Shown: positions 33,686 to 44,164 of the stretch, in pieces
How positions within the stretch are numbered: position 1 is the first letter of the stretch
How the letters are laid out: each line of letters begins with the position of its first letter
Source of the DNA: Rhyacophila brunnea
Lineage: Eukaryota; Arthropoda; Insecta; Trichoptera; Rhyacophilidae
Assembly: GCA_022495005.1 (NCBI GenBank)
Contig: JAGYXB010000615.1
Coordinates: forward strand, 602,999 to 666,998
Reading direction: 5' to 3'
DNA length: 64,000 bases
The notes under the pieces: generated by a model
The model's database searches: none
What the model saw: the letters and a program-made list of their open reading frames with translations, nothing else
What the model was told of the DNA's origin: nothing
Made by a program: the position numbers and the translations under genes

Positions 33686-34460
33686 TTTTTTTTTTTCTAG
33701 ATGCCTTTATGGATACCTCGCATTTACTATCGAGGTTTCTTAAGGACTTTGGCACGCAAACTACTCTACTTGATGCTAGTCAAATGAAAATTGTGCCGGC
33801 TGAGAGAATATGCCTTATTGAAAACTGTTCTTCTATCCGCATCGGGTATTGCTAATTTGAATTCGGCCAGGGCCTATGAAACCGCCTTGCAAAAACCCTG
33901 GAAAATTCTTAGTAGCGCAAGGCGGAGGTGATTCTGATGAATATTTTGTCGTATTCATTGGGAACTGAGGACTGCGATTTGTAGTCGAGTTTTTTCCCGT
34001 GGTAAAAGAAATGTCGCATAGGACTGATATTCTAAGTATATACTTATCCTATCTTATATTATGATTGCAGTCACTGGATCTGAAAGGCACGAATCATCTT
34101 TACATGTCACAATTTATTATTTTTATTCTTTTTATTACATCAATACAGAAATTAAAAAGTGCATCTCTTCCGGCCTCGTTTGCCATGGTCCCCGGAAGGT
34201 CTCGAATGTCCGCATCTGCCATCTGTAATAAAAAGTTCAGGTTGTGCCGCTCCTTGCTAAAGATTTGACAATCTAGGAGTAAATGTAAGACGTCCTGGTC
34301 GCTTCCGTCGTCGCATGGACACTTTCCATCAGATATTATTTTAAACCGGTGCAGGTATGCTCGCATGACTCGTGCTGCTAAAATTGAAGGTAAAAACTTT
34401 CGGGTCAACTCCCCTGTCGATGAGTTTATGTATCGTGAGTTCCATTCGTTTTTCACCATA
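33686..34460 (-). mobile_element. 5'-truncated non-LTR retrotransposon in a SINE
   Basis: Exact 14-bp duplications ATCACCTCAGATAT (33672-33685 and 34461-34474). A T run at 33686-33697 is the poly(A) of a minus-strand insertion. The coding remnant 34100-34459 starts right at the 5' truncation point. Confidence 0.93.
34100..34459 (-). pseudogene. Non-LTR retrotransposon ORF2 C-terminus (R1/Jockey-like)
   Basis: A 119-codon open frame on the minus strand, cut at its 5' end by the insertion boundary, so the listed ATG is incidental. It carries the C-terminal zinc-binding type motif: CPCDDGSDQDVLHLLLDC, spacing C-X-C-X10-H-X4-C (about residues 49-66). This closes the ORF2 protein of R1 and Jockey-related elements and is thought to help bind template RNA or DNA. 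Upstream residues (LTRKFLPSILAARVMRAYLH) match the usual helix before it. The frame is uninterrupted, ends normally, and is followed by about 415 bases of 3' untranslated sequence and poly(A). Together with the perfect TSD this suggests a young insertion. Confidence 0.88.
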
Positions 34461-34615
34461 TCACCTCAGATATATTATATACCCACTAAAAAAATCATAT
34501 TTAAAAAAAAATACGATGCTTAACGGGAATTACATCCGTGTAACTACTGGTATCTCGCCAACTGTGCATGAACCAATTATGCTACGAGCCTCCTATCTAA
34601 TTCCGACAATTTAAA

Positions 34616-35149
34616 CTAGTAGGTCCTACATGAAAATGTTTTCAAAATTGCGTTATTATTGACTATCGGTTTCTGCGTATCAAATCAAGGGATATTAATT
34701 ACCTTAATTACTAACCGACGCCTGGCTCTCGCCAAATATTTTAGTTATAACGTCTACTTGAACTTGCAACACAAAAACCGATAGTCAATAATAACGCGAT
34801 TTGATAAACATTTTAATTATACTTTTTTAATATTAAATTTAACGTATTTACTACCCACTATCAGATTACGTTCTGTGATTACACCCAAAACTGGTTTTAT
34901 TCTTACTCTCTGTTATCTATTGAAAATATTCATTTGGATGAAACCGGTCGTGGAATTAATAAAATTGTATTCTATTAAAAGTAAAAAGATATATTAAAAA
35001 TAAAGTGGACATGTTTAGCAGAATGCGTTAAAGATCAGAATTTTCAATAATCACCCACATTGCAAGGTTAAGGTTAAGTATGTTTATTTTTTATATGTGG
35101 AATGTACCTACATTTTTTTGACCATGTCCGATCCCAATAAGATCTTATA
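34616..35149. other. Spacer with an inverted pair
   Basis: TTGCGTTATTATTGACTATCGG (34651-34670 region) recurs inverted at about 34779-34800 (CCGATAGTCAATAATAACGC), giving a foldback of about 150 bases. Nothing coding. Confidence 0.6.
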
Positions 35150-35340
35150 GCCTTTCAAAGAGTGGCTGTTTCTATTAACAGATTTTTGTTTTTACAGGAA
35201 ATATATGTTAGCCACTTGCTCAACTTATTAAGTCCATACTCTTGACACCAAACACAATTTGAAAAACAATATATGTATTTACCAAACTAAGGATTCCAAC
35301 CTGGGACCCATAACATTATAAACCATTCAGCCGCAGTGGC
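35150..35340 (-). mobile_element. tRNA-derived SINE, family A copy 2
   Basis: Reversed relative to 14223. Its minus strand reads GCCACTGCGGCTGAATGG at the head and a decayed B box GGTTGGAATCC, with the body GTTAGCCACTTGCTCAAC (plus strand). Confidence 0.75.
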
Positions 35341-35749
35341 AATACAATAGGCAAACCTGCGGATGTGCAACAATGAATATTATTGAAATGTATACAGTAA
35401 AAAATCTATAGTAAAATTTATAACGATATTCATATGTAATATTCAACTGTGTACCTACTATAGAACTAGAATTATATAAGTAGGTTCAGATAATCTTTGA
35501 TCAGGGTCGTTTGCGAGGGTCTATTTATTCTTCAGGTACTGCACCCATATTTCCAATACGTAATTTTATACTTATGTAAAATATCTGTAATTCGTGGTTA
35601 AAGTCCCAGATAAAATTTTCATTCACGCCATCGATGAAAATAAATGGAAATTTGCTTTTTACCTACAACTAATTTAACGTGATGTTAATTTATAACCCAA
35701 ACGATCGAGAAGTTTTTTTTTTATTATATCAACTAGTTACTAGGCCAAC
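35341..35749. other. Spacer, nothing recognised
   Basis: No supported feature. Confidence 0.3.
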
Positions 35750-36393
35750 TAGGGATTGCAATACCGAATGAAAATATCAATACCAGTTTTCGGTATTTCT
35801 TATTGAATACCGGTATAAATACCGGTGTTTCTTAAACATAAAAAAAAACAGAAGTAGGTGCTTATCAATAAATACAGTTAGGTATTAAAATCTTTTTAAA
35901 TATTATTTTATAGCAAAAACCTACATACCTACATGTATTAAGTTGACATTGACATATTGATCATAATTGTAGAACTAGTGATTTTTTACAAATAATTTGA
36001 ATATATTGATAATTTTAACTAAAGCCCTCAAAATTTCATCAAGTGCAAATAAGTCCGGCTGCAGGAAAAGCTTCTTAAATTCAACGCTTGTACAGTCATC
36101 AATAATTAAAGAATAATTGATCATTTTTTTCACGTATATTTCGAAATAATATTACGATAATTCATCGCGACAATTACTTATGTGAATATATTTGATGAAA
36201 ATTGTTTTACTATTTTTTCACCTCTGTTGGATTCACTCAATATGTTTGCATTTTAACAGCACATAACTTATAATTCATTTTCAAAAACGTAAACAAGTGT
36301 GCTTTCTTAATATCAAAAAATCCGGTATTTTTTATTTTTAAAACCGGTATTTCGGTATTGATAAATACTGAAATACCGGTATTGCAATCCTTA
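35750..36393 (-). mobile_element. TAGGGATTGCAATACCGG hAT-type element, copy 1
   Basis: Inverted ends TAGGGATTGCAATACCG and CCGGTATTGCAATCCTTA. The interior is the inverted copy of 54812-55444 (shared AAGTCCGGCTGCAGGAAAAG). Target duplication no longer readable. Confidence 0.85.
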
Positions 36394-37019
36394 GTATCAA
36401 CAGTACAGTAGCTTGGCCATACTATGAGACGTCACAAGTGCAGCATTCCTTAGCTCATTATCCATGTAAAGATCAACAGTATACGCAGCAGAGGACAACG
36501 CTGCATTTCCTGGTTTAAGAACATCTTTGATTAGTACGACTACAACTCCATCGAACTGTTATTGGTAGCAGATGATAAATCAAAGATCGCTCTGATGGTG
36601 GCTGACCTCTGATAAGGATAACACAAGATGAAGAATACCACAGTTAACATATTATCCGATGTACGACTTTCGTACCAAATAATAACTATAATAACTTCTT
36701 TAGTTTGATATGAAGTTCTGTTGAAATCCACATCTCCAAAACATAATTCCAGTACCGTATTGAGACCTTTAAACATGTTAAAATTTTGGTGCTCTCCGTA
36801 TATAAATAATAAAGAAACTTAAAATATATTTTTTCAAGATAAAACAAAACTTACAGCAAAATGGAAAATATTTGTAGACTTTAATTTTATTTATATTTCA
36901 AAAGTTATCTCCTTCAATTTTTTTTCTAAATTGGAGTCATCAAAACTAACACATCTGATTTTATACATGGTAAAGATAAGAACTACCTTGTTACATAGTT
37001 ATTCTGTTGGAATTTTGAA
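36394..37019. other. Spacer, nothing recognised
   Basis: The 78-codon minus frame at 36540-36776 overlaps a stretch (TGGTGGCTGACCTCTGATAAGG) that resembles the 3' end of the 39102 RT family read in reverse. This is too weak to call. Confidence 0.3.
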
Positions 37020-37380
37020 TACACATCAACTCAGCAATAACAGCATAAATTGACAAACTATAACTGAAGTATGGAGTAAAATCATGTTAACGCCCGTGTT
37101 TGAACATGTACCTAACCGATTTTTTTTTTTAACTGTTAAACCGTTACTGAAATATGACTATATTCTAAAACATTAGATCAAGAGGTTTAAAAGAATACTA
37201 TTTTATGTAATAAAAATACTTTATACAGTCATCAAACGTTTAAAATAAATATAAAGGATAATAAGGATTCATAATTATTTAAATAGATTATCTACAACGT
37301 TTAAGGAATGTCCAGGATCATGCTTTGAAAATACCATAAAATCTCCATTTAGACCTACGCGGCGCACGTCCCCCCTTAAA
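37020..37380 (+). repeat. Dispersed repeat R, copy C (internally deleted)
   Basis: Contains both the GTGTTTGAACATGTACCTAA end and the CTGAAATATGACTATATTCT to GCATGATCCTGGAC-type block (read here as TCCAGGATCATGC), with the middle missing. Confidence 0.75.
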
Positions 37381-37841
37381 TAAAACACACATCTACACTT
37401 CTCATCTCAGTTTCACTTTGTCAACAATATTGTGTAAGCAAAAATTTCTATAGTGCCTCTTTAACTACTTGATATCCTACCCTGAGCACGTGTTTATTTT
37501 GCTTAATGTTCAATCCAGCCCTGCACTCTTCACTTTTTGACTTTTGCTTGTGCTGCATCAATCAATGTCTAGGTTATTGTTACGTACAAAAACGTAATAT
37601 ATTACATTGTGTTCAAAGTTACATGAGCCGTAATATAAGTAGGTACGAGTACGTACATGCTAACACTTGATCGCAATATACGTGTATTTTGATCCAATTA
37701 TTTATAACACTCTTAGTTCAATAACTTTTTGTGTTTAATTGAAACATGTTCCAAGCGAGAACGTTAGGCTTGGTAAAGTTTTGTTAACCTCGATTTAATG
37801 ACAGTGGTCGATGACGTATTTCTAATCATTACTGTAGGCAT
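37381..37841. other. Spacer, nothing recognised
   Basis: No supported feature. Confidence 0.3.
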
Positions 37842-38354
37842 CAGTGGCGAAGGGTGACTTTTGGAATGAGGTAGGCTGTGGAGATCTGAGAAAAAGAGCA
37901 CACCTGTCAAGCATACTTACTAAATAAGAAGACGATACGATAGTACTATCTACTAATGAATAGGTACACAGTAATTGCAACGATACACTAATTCAATGAA
38001 ACTTCAAAAACTCACTGACGACATAAAATTGAGCGATGTGTTTAAATTACTACTTAAAAAAAATATACACATCAAAAGTAGATAATTTATTTTTTATTTT
38101 TAAAAATAATCTATATTTATTAATATGCGATTAAACGACATAGAAATATTTTTTTTTAATTTAACTATTAATTATTTTGGACAAAGTGCAGTCATGACAA
38201 AATATTATGTGCGAAGGTTTTAGGCTATGCGATAGGAGCCTAGCATATTTCATACAATTCGATAGACTGACTGAGATTACGTGACGTAACTTCCAAACGA
38301 AAAAATATCACAATTCCTTGACAAATAAACTAACATTTATGTACGTCAAGACAG
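37842..38354 (+). mobile_element. CAGTGGCGAAG hAT element, copy 3, right end lost
   Basis: Starts CAGTGGCGAAGGGTGAC and aligns with 11437-11960 almost throughout. Homology stops after ACGTCAAGACA. There is no right inverted end. Confidence 0.8.
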
Positions 38355-38643
38355 AAGGCACGCTGTGGTATATTTTTTTAAAACCTTGTGTATAGATTAG
38401 GTTCGCAGAAGTTTACATAGAATGAGATGTCCACTGCGTTTGGGATTATTATTATGAGGCGGTTAATTGTTACAATAAGATAAGTTAACTGTCTGAACTG
38501 TCAAAAAGTGCTATGTTTTAACAGCCCTTATTTTGGCCGTATTAATTTTTAGAGGGAGCTCTACATAGAATTTTACATTCTCAAATCTTATTGATAAGCA
38601 CTTGATGTAGGATCTACTAGTTTAAATTATCGTAATTAAGTAT

Positions 38644-38720
38644 GACGCCTGTAGCTTAATTTGTTAAAACATATTGGCGCGATACCAGTAGATGTACGGG
38701 TTCAAATCCCGTCGGGCGTC
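38644..38720 (+). mobile_element. tRNA-like SINE head, foldable (family B variant)
   Basis: Can be folded as a cloverleaf. Acceptor stem GACGCCT with GGGCGTC (7 pairs, one G-T). Anticodon-like stem ATTGG/CCAGT around loop CGCGATA. T arm ACGGG-TTCAAAT-CCCGT (38696-38712). B box GGTTCAAATCC. Loop position 33 is G instead of the near-universal T, and related degenerate copies exist, so a SINE is likelier than a working tRNA gene. The T run after 38723 could terminate pol III. Confidence 0.65.
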
Positions 38721-38754
38721 GTATTTTTTCAAATGTAGATGAGAGCTGACGTAT

Positions 38755-39060
38755 TTTACATGCTCCACCCTCTTTACAGACCTGCCCTCAGTGTGCAGGC
38801 GGATATCTCCGACTTTTTATTCACTGAAAATCATACCGATGTTTTTTTGCATATTCTTACCAAATCCGTATGTCTTATGGTGTTTGGAATTATTCGCCAG
38901 TATCACAGAATCGTCAACACAACAAAGATTATTATTTATACATCTATAATTAATCTTTATGCCCATATGGATGTCATCAATTGACTCTTGAAAATATATA
39001 AACTCCGAAAATTGATTAACAGCAATGATAATAAAATGCAACCCCGTTGTACACCCTTAA
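38755..39060 (-). pseudogene. Non-LTR reverse transcriptase palm fragment
   Basis: The minus-strand frame 38817-39041 gives SIDDIHMGIKINYRCINNNL, then CCVDDSVILANNSKHHKTYG. The second part matches the catalytic palm motif C block, usually Y-A-D-D-T-V-I-L-A, with CVDD here. Tyr-Ala to Cys-Val changes next to the two catalytic Asp residues, and the short length, mark it as a relic. It lies downstream, in transcription direction, of the C-terminal fragment 39066-39702. The two are therefore not one colinear gene but two insertions, or a rearranged one. Confidence 0.7.
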
Positions 39061-39065
39061 AAATT

Positions 39066-39702
39066 TGCACCTCTTCCGACTTCTTCTTATTGTGCCATCC
39101 CCTAGCGGAGGTCGGCCACCATCAAGGCGATCTTATCTTTGTCGTCTTCTACCCGGAACAGTTCAGTGGAGCTGCACTCGTACCAATCACGGAGGTTCTT
39201 AAGCCACGAAATGCGGCGCCGTTCTCTGCTACGCTTCCCACTGATCTTTCCTTGAATGACAAGTTGGGGAATGCTGTATTTTTGTCCTCTCATAATATGG
39301 CCGAGCTACTGTAGTTTCCTGGTTTTGATACTACGTAGAACTTCTCGGTCCTTCCCCATTCGATTGAGAACTTCAACATTTGTCACCTGGTCAGTCCAAG
39401 GAATTTTGAGGATGCGTCTATACAGCCACATCTCGAAAGCTTCAAGTCTCCGTGACATCTCTTGGTTTAGCGTCCATACTTCCATACCATAGAAAAGAAT
39501 TGAGAGCACATAACAACGTACCATACGCAGTCTCAGACCTAGGTTAAGATCTCGATTGCTAAGGAGGCGTCTCATTTTGAGAAAGGCGCTCCTTGCGATC
39601 TCAATTCTAGTTTTTATTTCCTGAGACTGGTCCCATTTTTCATTGAACCATGTACATAAATATTTATAATGGGTCACACGTTCGATTGGTTCGCTGTTAA
39701 TG
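39066..39702 (-). pseudogene. Non-LTR reverse transcriptase, post-palm and C-terminal part
   Basis: Long, well-preserved minus-strand coding sequence. It opens with THYKYLCTWFNEKWDQ, then EIKTRIEIARSAFLKMRRLL, YGMEVWTL, EAFEMWLYRRILKIPWTDQ, VTNVEVLNRMGK and RKLQ. In the same frame after one TAG (39306-39308) it continues GHIMRGQKYSIPQLVIQGKI, SWLKNLRDWY and KIALMVADLR. This is the C-terminal half of an insect endonuclease-reverse transcriptase protein. It ends with the family's short acidic or AAG-repeat tail, here AATAAGAAGAAG on the minus strand. The single nonsense codon falls where family members usually have Tyr. Its upstream part is displaced by the hAT element 39703-40051. A second, more decayed relative is at 49840-50330. 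Confidence 0.88.
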
Positions 39703-40051
39703 CAGGGCTCGAAATGGACGGAGCGCCGTTCCGGTTCGTAAAATCACCAAAATTATCGCTCCGTCTCGTGGACATATTAATTTGACAGTGAGCTAGATTT
39801 GCCATTTAACGTAAAAATCTAAAAGTTTGTCCGCACTGGTAACCTCATTAAATTTCACGATAATTAACAAAAATTGTTTGACCAAAAAATATTTTAATTG
39901 TATCGATGAGGTTGCCAGCAACTTGTTGCCAATGTGGACACGGTATAACACACTTATTTTGATAAAATACACAAGCAATTAGATAACTATGTTAACATTT
40001 TCATAAAATATTAAGCGCTCCGGTTCGTAAAATATTCCGTTTCGAGCGCTG
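39703..40051 (+). mobile_element. CAGGGCTCGAAATGGAC hAT-type element, longer copy
   Basis: Ends CAGGGCTCGAAATGGACGG and CCGTTTCGAGCGCTG, both extended by GGAGCGC. Flanks TGTTAATG (39695-39702) and AGTTAATG (40053-40060) match at 7 of 8 positions with one extra base between. RT coding sequence resumes on the far side (40053 to about 40120), so it inserted into the retrotransposon fragment. Confidence 0.78.
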
Positions 40052-40691
40052 TAGTTAATGACAAAATTTGTGTTGGTGTCTGGTGTCGCTCTTCCGACTA
40101 GTTTGGTTCTATTAGAATATTATATAATTTATTAATAACCTATGTTGTCAAATGTTAAGTAAAACTAGTTTTTTTGCCACAAATGAAAGTCATATTGTCT
40201 GATATAATATAATTTAAAAAGAAATACATTTTCTCTACTCGATACGTTAAGTAGACTAGAATTGTGTTTTAATGATTTATTACTAAAACATATGGAAGGT
40301 TCTTGATGATGCCTAGACATTAATAAGATTTATTACTGACAGATTACTAATAGCTTATAAACCCTGCATAGTCATTTATAATAAATTATGCTTGTGCTTA
40401 TATGGACAATTTCAAGGTTCTGTTATGTACCTACCCACTTACCTTCACAAAGTTACTGTATATAAGTATTTAAATATAGCAAGATAATAAAGGTATTTAT
40501 TACGTCATTTTATATCAAACATCAAAAGTTGCGTAATAATTGTATACATAATATAAACACAATTAAAGAATTTAGATTAATGTTTAAGGTTTTACAATAT
40601 TTGATGACGATTCTGCATAGTTTTTAGTGTTCTGAAATTTAAATTAATTTAAAAATCAAATTTCTGTTTGCAGACACGGCAACGGCGGTTA

Positions 40692-41159
40692 TTACCACGT
40701 TTTTCTTAGCTCGTATTCTTGTTCGTCCAGTGGTTGTTTATCCAGTACAAATCTTGCAATCGATTTTTAACTAACTTCCCGACTAGCTAGACCTTTTAAA
40801 CTTTTATAATATATCAGAACACGATGCCAATACATTCTTTTAATACTTTTAGCCACCTTTAAGTAGAATTGAATTCATTTTCAGTTAATTCTGTTTTGTA
40901 TGAAAAGTTATTTCGGAAGAAATCCGTAATCCAATTCACTATTATTGGTTGCTAAGGGAGTGATCCTAGCAACTAAATTATTAATATATACGTGCGTTAC
41001 TATGGAAATCAAAATTACATTTCAGTATTCTATATTTGTTTGTTTGTTGCAAAATAGAAAAAAAATGGTTTGTTGACAATTGCCTTATTTATCCTAAATT
41101 ATTAATACATAGAATTGTCAAGTTTATACGATTCAACAGAAAATTTAAAAACGGGGTAT
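40692..41159 (+). mobile_element. TACAACGTTTTT repeat (family M), copy 1
   Basis: Left end TACCACGTTTTTCTTAGCTC, right end TTAAAAACGGGGTA, an inverted pair in better copies (TACAACGTTTTT and AAAACGTTGTA). Shared interior: TGCAATCGATTTTTAACT, AGTTAATTCTGTTTTGTAT and ACGTGCGTTACTATGGAAAT. Non-coding. Confidence 0.8.
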
Positions 41160-41260
41160 ATTTGGTAACTTTCGTACATTATGTACATACTAATTGTGGT
41201 GTAGTATATTTGTACGTATGCTACAACATGTGGCAAATTTTATGAGATGTCTTTACTAGT

Positions 41261-41467
41261 TTAGGTTAGGTTAGGGTTAATCTAATTGGAACATTACTAT
41301 TTGCAAACTATCGCCGCATTTTTTAAGATACGTACAAATATATTCCACGGTGAAATGTTCAACGAAGAGTCATTTGATACAATTTTATACGAACTCATGT
41401 TTCATGTGCTGCGGCGCACGAATAAGTGTCCCACGATGAACTGCATACGTACAACTTACATGTAACC
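41261..41467 (-). repeat. CCTAA-ended repeat (family T), copy 1
   Basis: Begins TTAGGTTAGGTTAGGG and ends ACGTACAACTTACATGTAAC. Read inverted it matches 63781-64000 along its length (TATTCCACGGTGAAATGTTC, TGCGGCGCACGAATAAGTG). Confidence 0.85.
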
Positions 41468-41473
41468 GTTTCA

Positions 41474-41500
41474 CTGGGCGTCGTATTTTTTTTTAATTTT
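41474..41500 (+). repeat. SINE family B fragment
   Basis: TGGGCGTCGTATTTTTTT equals the end of the tRNA-like head and the start of the body of 38644-38740. Confidence 0.45.
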
Positions 41501-41979
41501 TTTTTCTTGAAAGTACCTATCTACTTTATATCTTTTTGAGATGTTTTAAAATTATGTAAATAGTTATAATTCTAATTATGATAGTATATTTATTACATTT
41601 TCTTAATAAATAATTTGCGTCACACCTTTATACAAAGTGCGACTAATTGTTCGAAAATAATCATTTTCACTAGTAGACATCTCAATTTCTCATCTCAGCC
41701 GGAGCGAATTATATATATTAAGCCCGAGATAATTTCGTTCGCATTAAGCCGATCTTCGAAGTCGTTATGTGCGTATGAATATTAGGTATCACGAACGGTT
41801 AAGTTGATAAGGGTTGTATAACTTGTAATCTATTATATAACTTTGTGTGTAAGATTACGTATATTCATTGCTCAATCATCACCCAAGAAAACTTCTTCAT
41901 ATGGACGGTAACTAAATATATAAATATAATCTCAGCTCAAACAGGTGAACTAACCGAAGAAATCCGGGACAGTAAGATT

Positions 41980-42186
41980 GGTTACATGTAAATTGTAAGT
42001 AAAACATTTCACCGTGGCACAGTTCGCCGTGAGCTTTCTTATCGGAAAGAGATGACTGTATTACTATACGGTCTCCAATTTTGTTAGATTCAATATGAAT
42101 TCAAATAATTCAATTTTCATAGCTGATTTTGGCAAAATTCATGAATTCAAAAATGTAAACCTTACCTAACCTAATCTAACCTAACA
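41980..42186 (+). repeat. CCTAA-ended repeat (family T), copy 2
   Basis: Starts GGTTACATGTAAATTGTAAG and ends in ACCTTACCTAACCTAATCTA. Shares the ends and ACATTTCACCGTGG with the other copies; the middle is diverged. Opposite orientation to copy 1. Confidence 0.7.
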
Positions 42187-42591
42187 AATAATCCAGTATA
42201 TCGGCTATTTTCAAAATTTGTTAGCTACTGGTGTCCTGTAAAGTGTAAACCGATAAGAACCGTGTTTTATTTAGACATGAATTTTATGTCAGTAATATAC
42301 AACCCAAAGAGGTTGGACTGTCTTTAATTAATATACGATCATATATTTCCGATAGAATATTTCATGGTGAAGTGTGTTACGGCGAACTGGATACGTACAA
42401 GTTTCCGGACACGAGCAAGATGTGTTTAAAGATGGATGTATGAGCTTTTGGCCGCCCGAATAATGCCGGGTGTAGAAATTTGAACGTAGGTATGTAGTTA
42501 GCCGTCTTACAGTTAACCGTGAGATGATAAATTGGAAATAGATAGCCGTATAGTATTTAGATCAGATTAATGTCTAAATAAAACACTTAAT
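42187..42591. repeat. Fragments related to family T
   Basis: TTACGGCGAACTGGATACGTACAA-like sequence at about 42375-42400 resembles 13410-13440 and 43350-43400. No gene. Confidence 0.4.
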
Positions 42592-43030
42592 AATTACAAG
42601 ATAAAAAGAACTTTTTATATACAACGTTTTTAATTTTTCTGTTGAATCATATAAACTTGAATTGACTAGCTTAAACGATCAAAAAAATTTGTACTTGATA
42701 GAAATAATACTGAAATATCATATTGATTTCCATAGTAATGCACGTATATATTAATATTATTAATTTAGTTGCTAGGACCCACTTTTAGTTTAACTTTTTA
42801 TGGATTTCTTCCGAAATAACTTTTCATACAAAACAGAATTAACTGAAAATGAAATCAATTCTACTTAAAGATGGCTAAAAGTATTTTAAAAATGCATTGG
42901 CATCGTGTTCTGATATATTATAAAAGTTTCAAATGTCTAGCTAGTCGGGAGTTAAAAATCGATTGCAAGATTTGTACCGGACAAACAACCACCGGATAAA
43001 TAAGAATACGAGCTAAGAAACACGTTGTAA
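42592..43030 (-). mobile_element. TACAACGTTTTT repeat (family M), copy 2, reversed
   Basis: Inverted copy of 40692-41159 with the additional outer block AATAATTACAAGATAAAAAG seen in copies 3 and 4. A 64-codon minus frame across it is incidental. Confidence 0.85.
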
Positions 43031-43721
43031 AAATAAAATAAAAATACACTGGAATACATCGGAAAGATAGAAGAAAATAATATGTAATTAAGCGAATTAA
43101 AAAAACAAACACATGGTATAATTCATATAAAAATCTGGTAGCTGCTCGTAAGTATCAAGTCGTACCTATTAAATATCTGATACTAATGACAGCGTTATTT
43201 TAGCTTGATATTTGATACCAATCAATATTAAATTAATGGTCTTATGGAATATATTAAAATTGGATCAATACTGTCTGCAATGCTCCATGAACAACACGTA
43301 TTTTTTTAATCCCAATGGTATACGGTAATCCCTTTCCGGTAAAGCAGCTTTCGGTGAACTGTGGTACGGCAAAATATAATACGTACAATTTATATGTGAC
43401 CGGATAATTCATTTAAAGAGGACCCCAATTTATTGTTTATAATTAATTGATTAGATAAGGGGAACAAACAAATTTATACGAATGAAACAAACCTTAAATG
43501 GAAATGTGCTTGACACATAGCTTTTTCCTACTGTACAAATATATTGTTGTCTGGAGTTCCTACTTCTTTAACTAAGGTTCTTATATGTGACATGTTTGTG
43601 TTCATTTTATTGTAGCTACTAATATGTATAAAAAACGCTGGACGCTATAGCTGGACAATGTCTATATATCTATATCTTGATTTATGGCATAATCACATTA
43701 ATTCCATTGATTAACGCTTTC
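43031..43721. other. Spacer, nothing recognised
   Basis: Only a family T trace at 43345-43400. Confidence 0.3.
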
Positions 43722-43835
43722 GCTGCTGAAGAGATAATGAGATTTTAATTGCCCCCTTTAAAATGCACGTTAATTACATCGATCGGCCGCCGTGTCATTA
43801 CGCGCCGTGTGCGTCTTCCGCGTCCAAAGTATTAA
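43722..43835 (+). repeat. 110-bp GC-richer repeat, copy 1
   Basis: CGCTGCTGAAGAGATAATGA to GCGTCTTCCGCGTCC. Inverted copy of 44455-44568, sharing AAATGCACGTTAATTACATC, GATCGGCCGCC and GTCATTACGCGC. Confidence 0.85.
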
Positions 43836-43941
43836 GGCAAAGGAAACTTAGAGTGATAAGTGAAAAAAAAGAAATTTTGTAGAAAATAGAAATTACGTAT
43901 AATGGTTTCCGCTTAATTTAAATAGTGACTAAATAAATACA

Positions 43942-44120
43942 CGATGGCCGTGCGGATTAAGCTAAGTTAAGGGTTCGAATCCTTGGTCTAGCAAATTCAC
44001 ATATTGTTTTTCAATTTGTATTTCACTCAGAGTATGGAACTAATAAGTTGAGCAAGTGGCTAATATCCATTTCTCGTAAAAACAGAAAGCTGTTAATACA
44101 AACCTCCACTCTATGTAGGC
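43942..44120 (+). mobile_element. tRNA-derived SINE, family A copy 3, interrupted
   Basis: GATGGCCGTGCGGATTAAG head with B box GGTTCGAATCC (43972-43982), then body TTGAGCAAGTGGCTAATATC. A stretch between A and B boxes is missing. The hAT element 44121-44952 interrupts its end. Confidence 0.78.
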
Positions 44121-44164
44121 CAGGGGTTCACAAACTTTTTCGTTGTAAAGGAACAATTTTGAAA

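Larger units (their letters stand above)
33600..34615 (-). mobile_element. tRNA-derived SINE, family B variant, split by a retrotransposon
   Basis: The tail half (33600-33671, TTCAACGAGTAATTCACAAG) and the head half (34475-34610) lie on either side of an inserted non-LTR copy. On the minus strand the head reads TAGCATAATTGGTTCATGCA, then TTGGCGAGATACCAGTAG and a decayed B box. It is related to 38644-38720 and 53924-54042. Confidence 0.7.
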
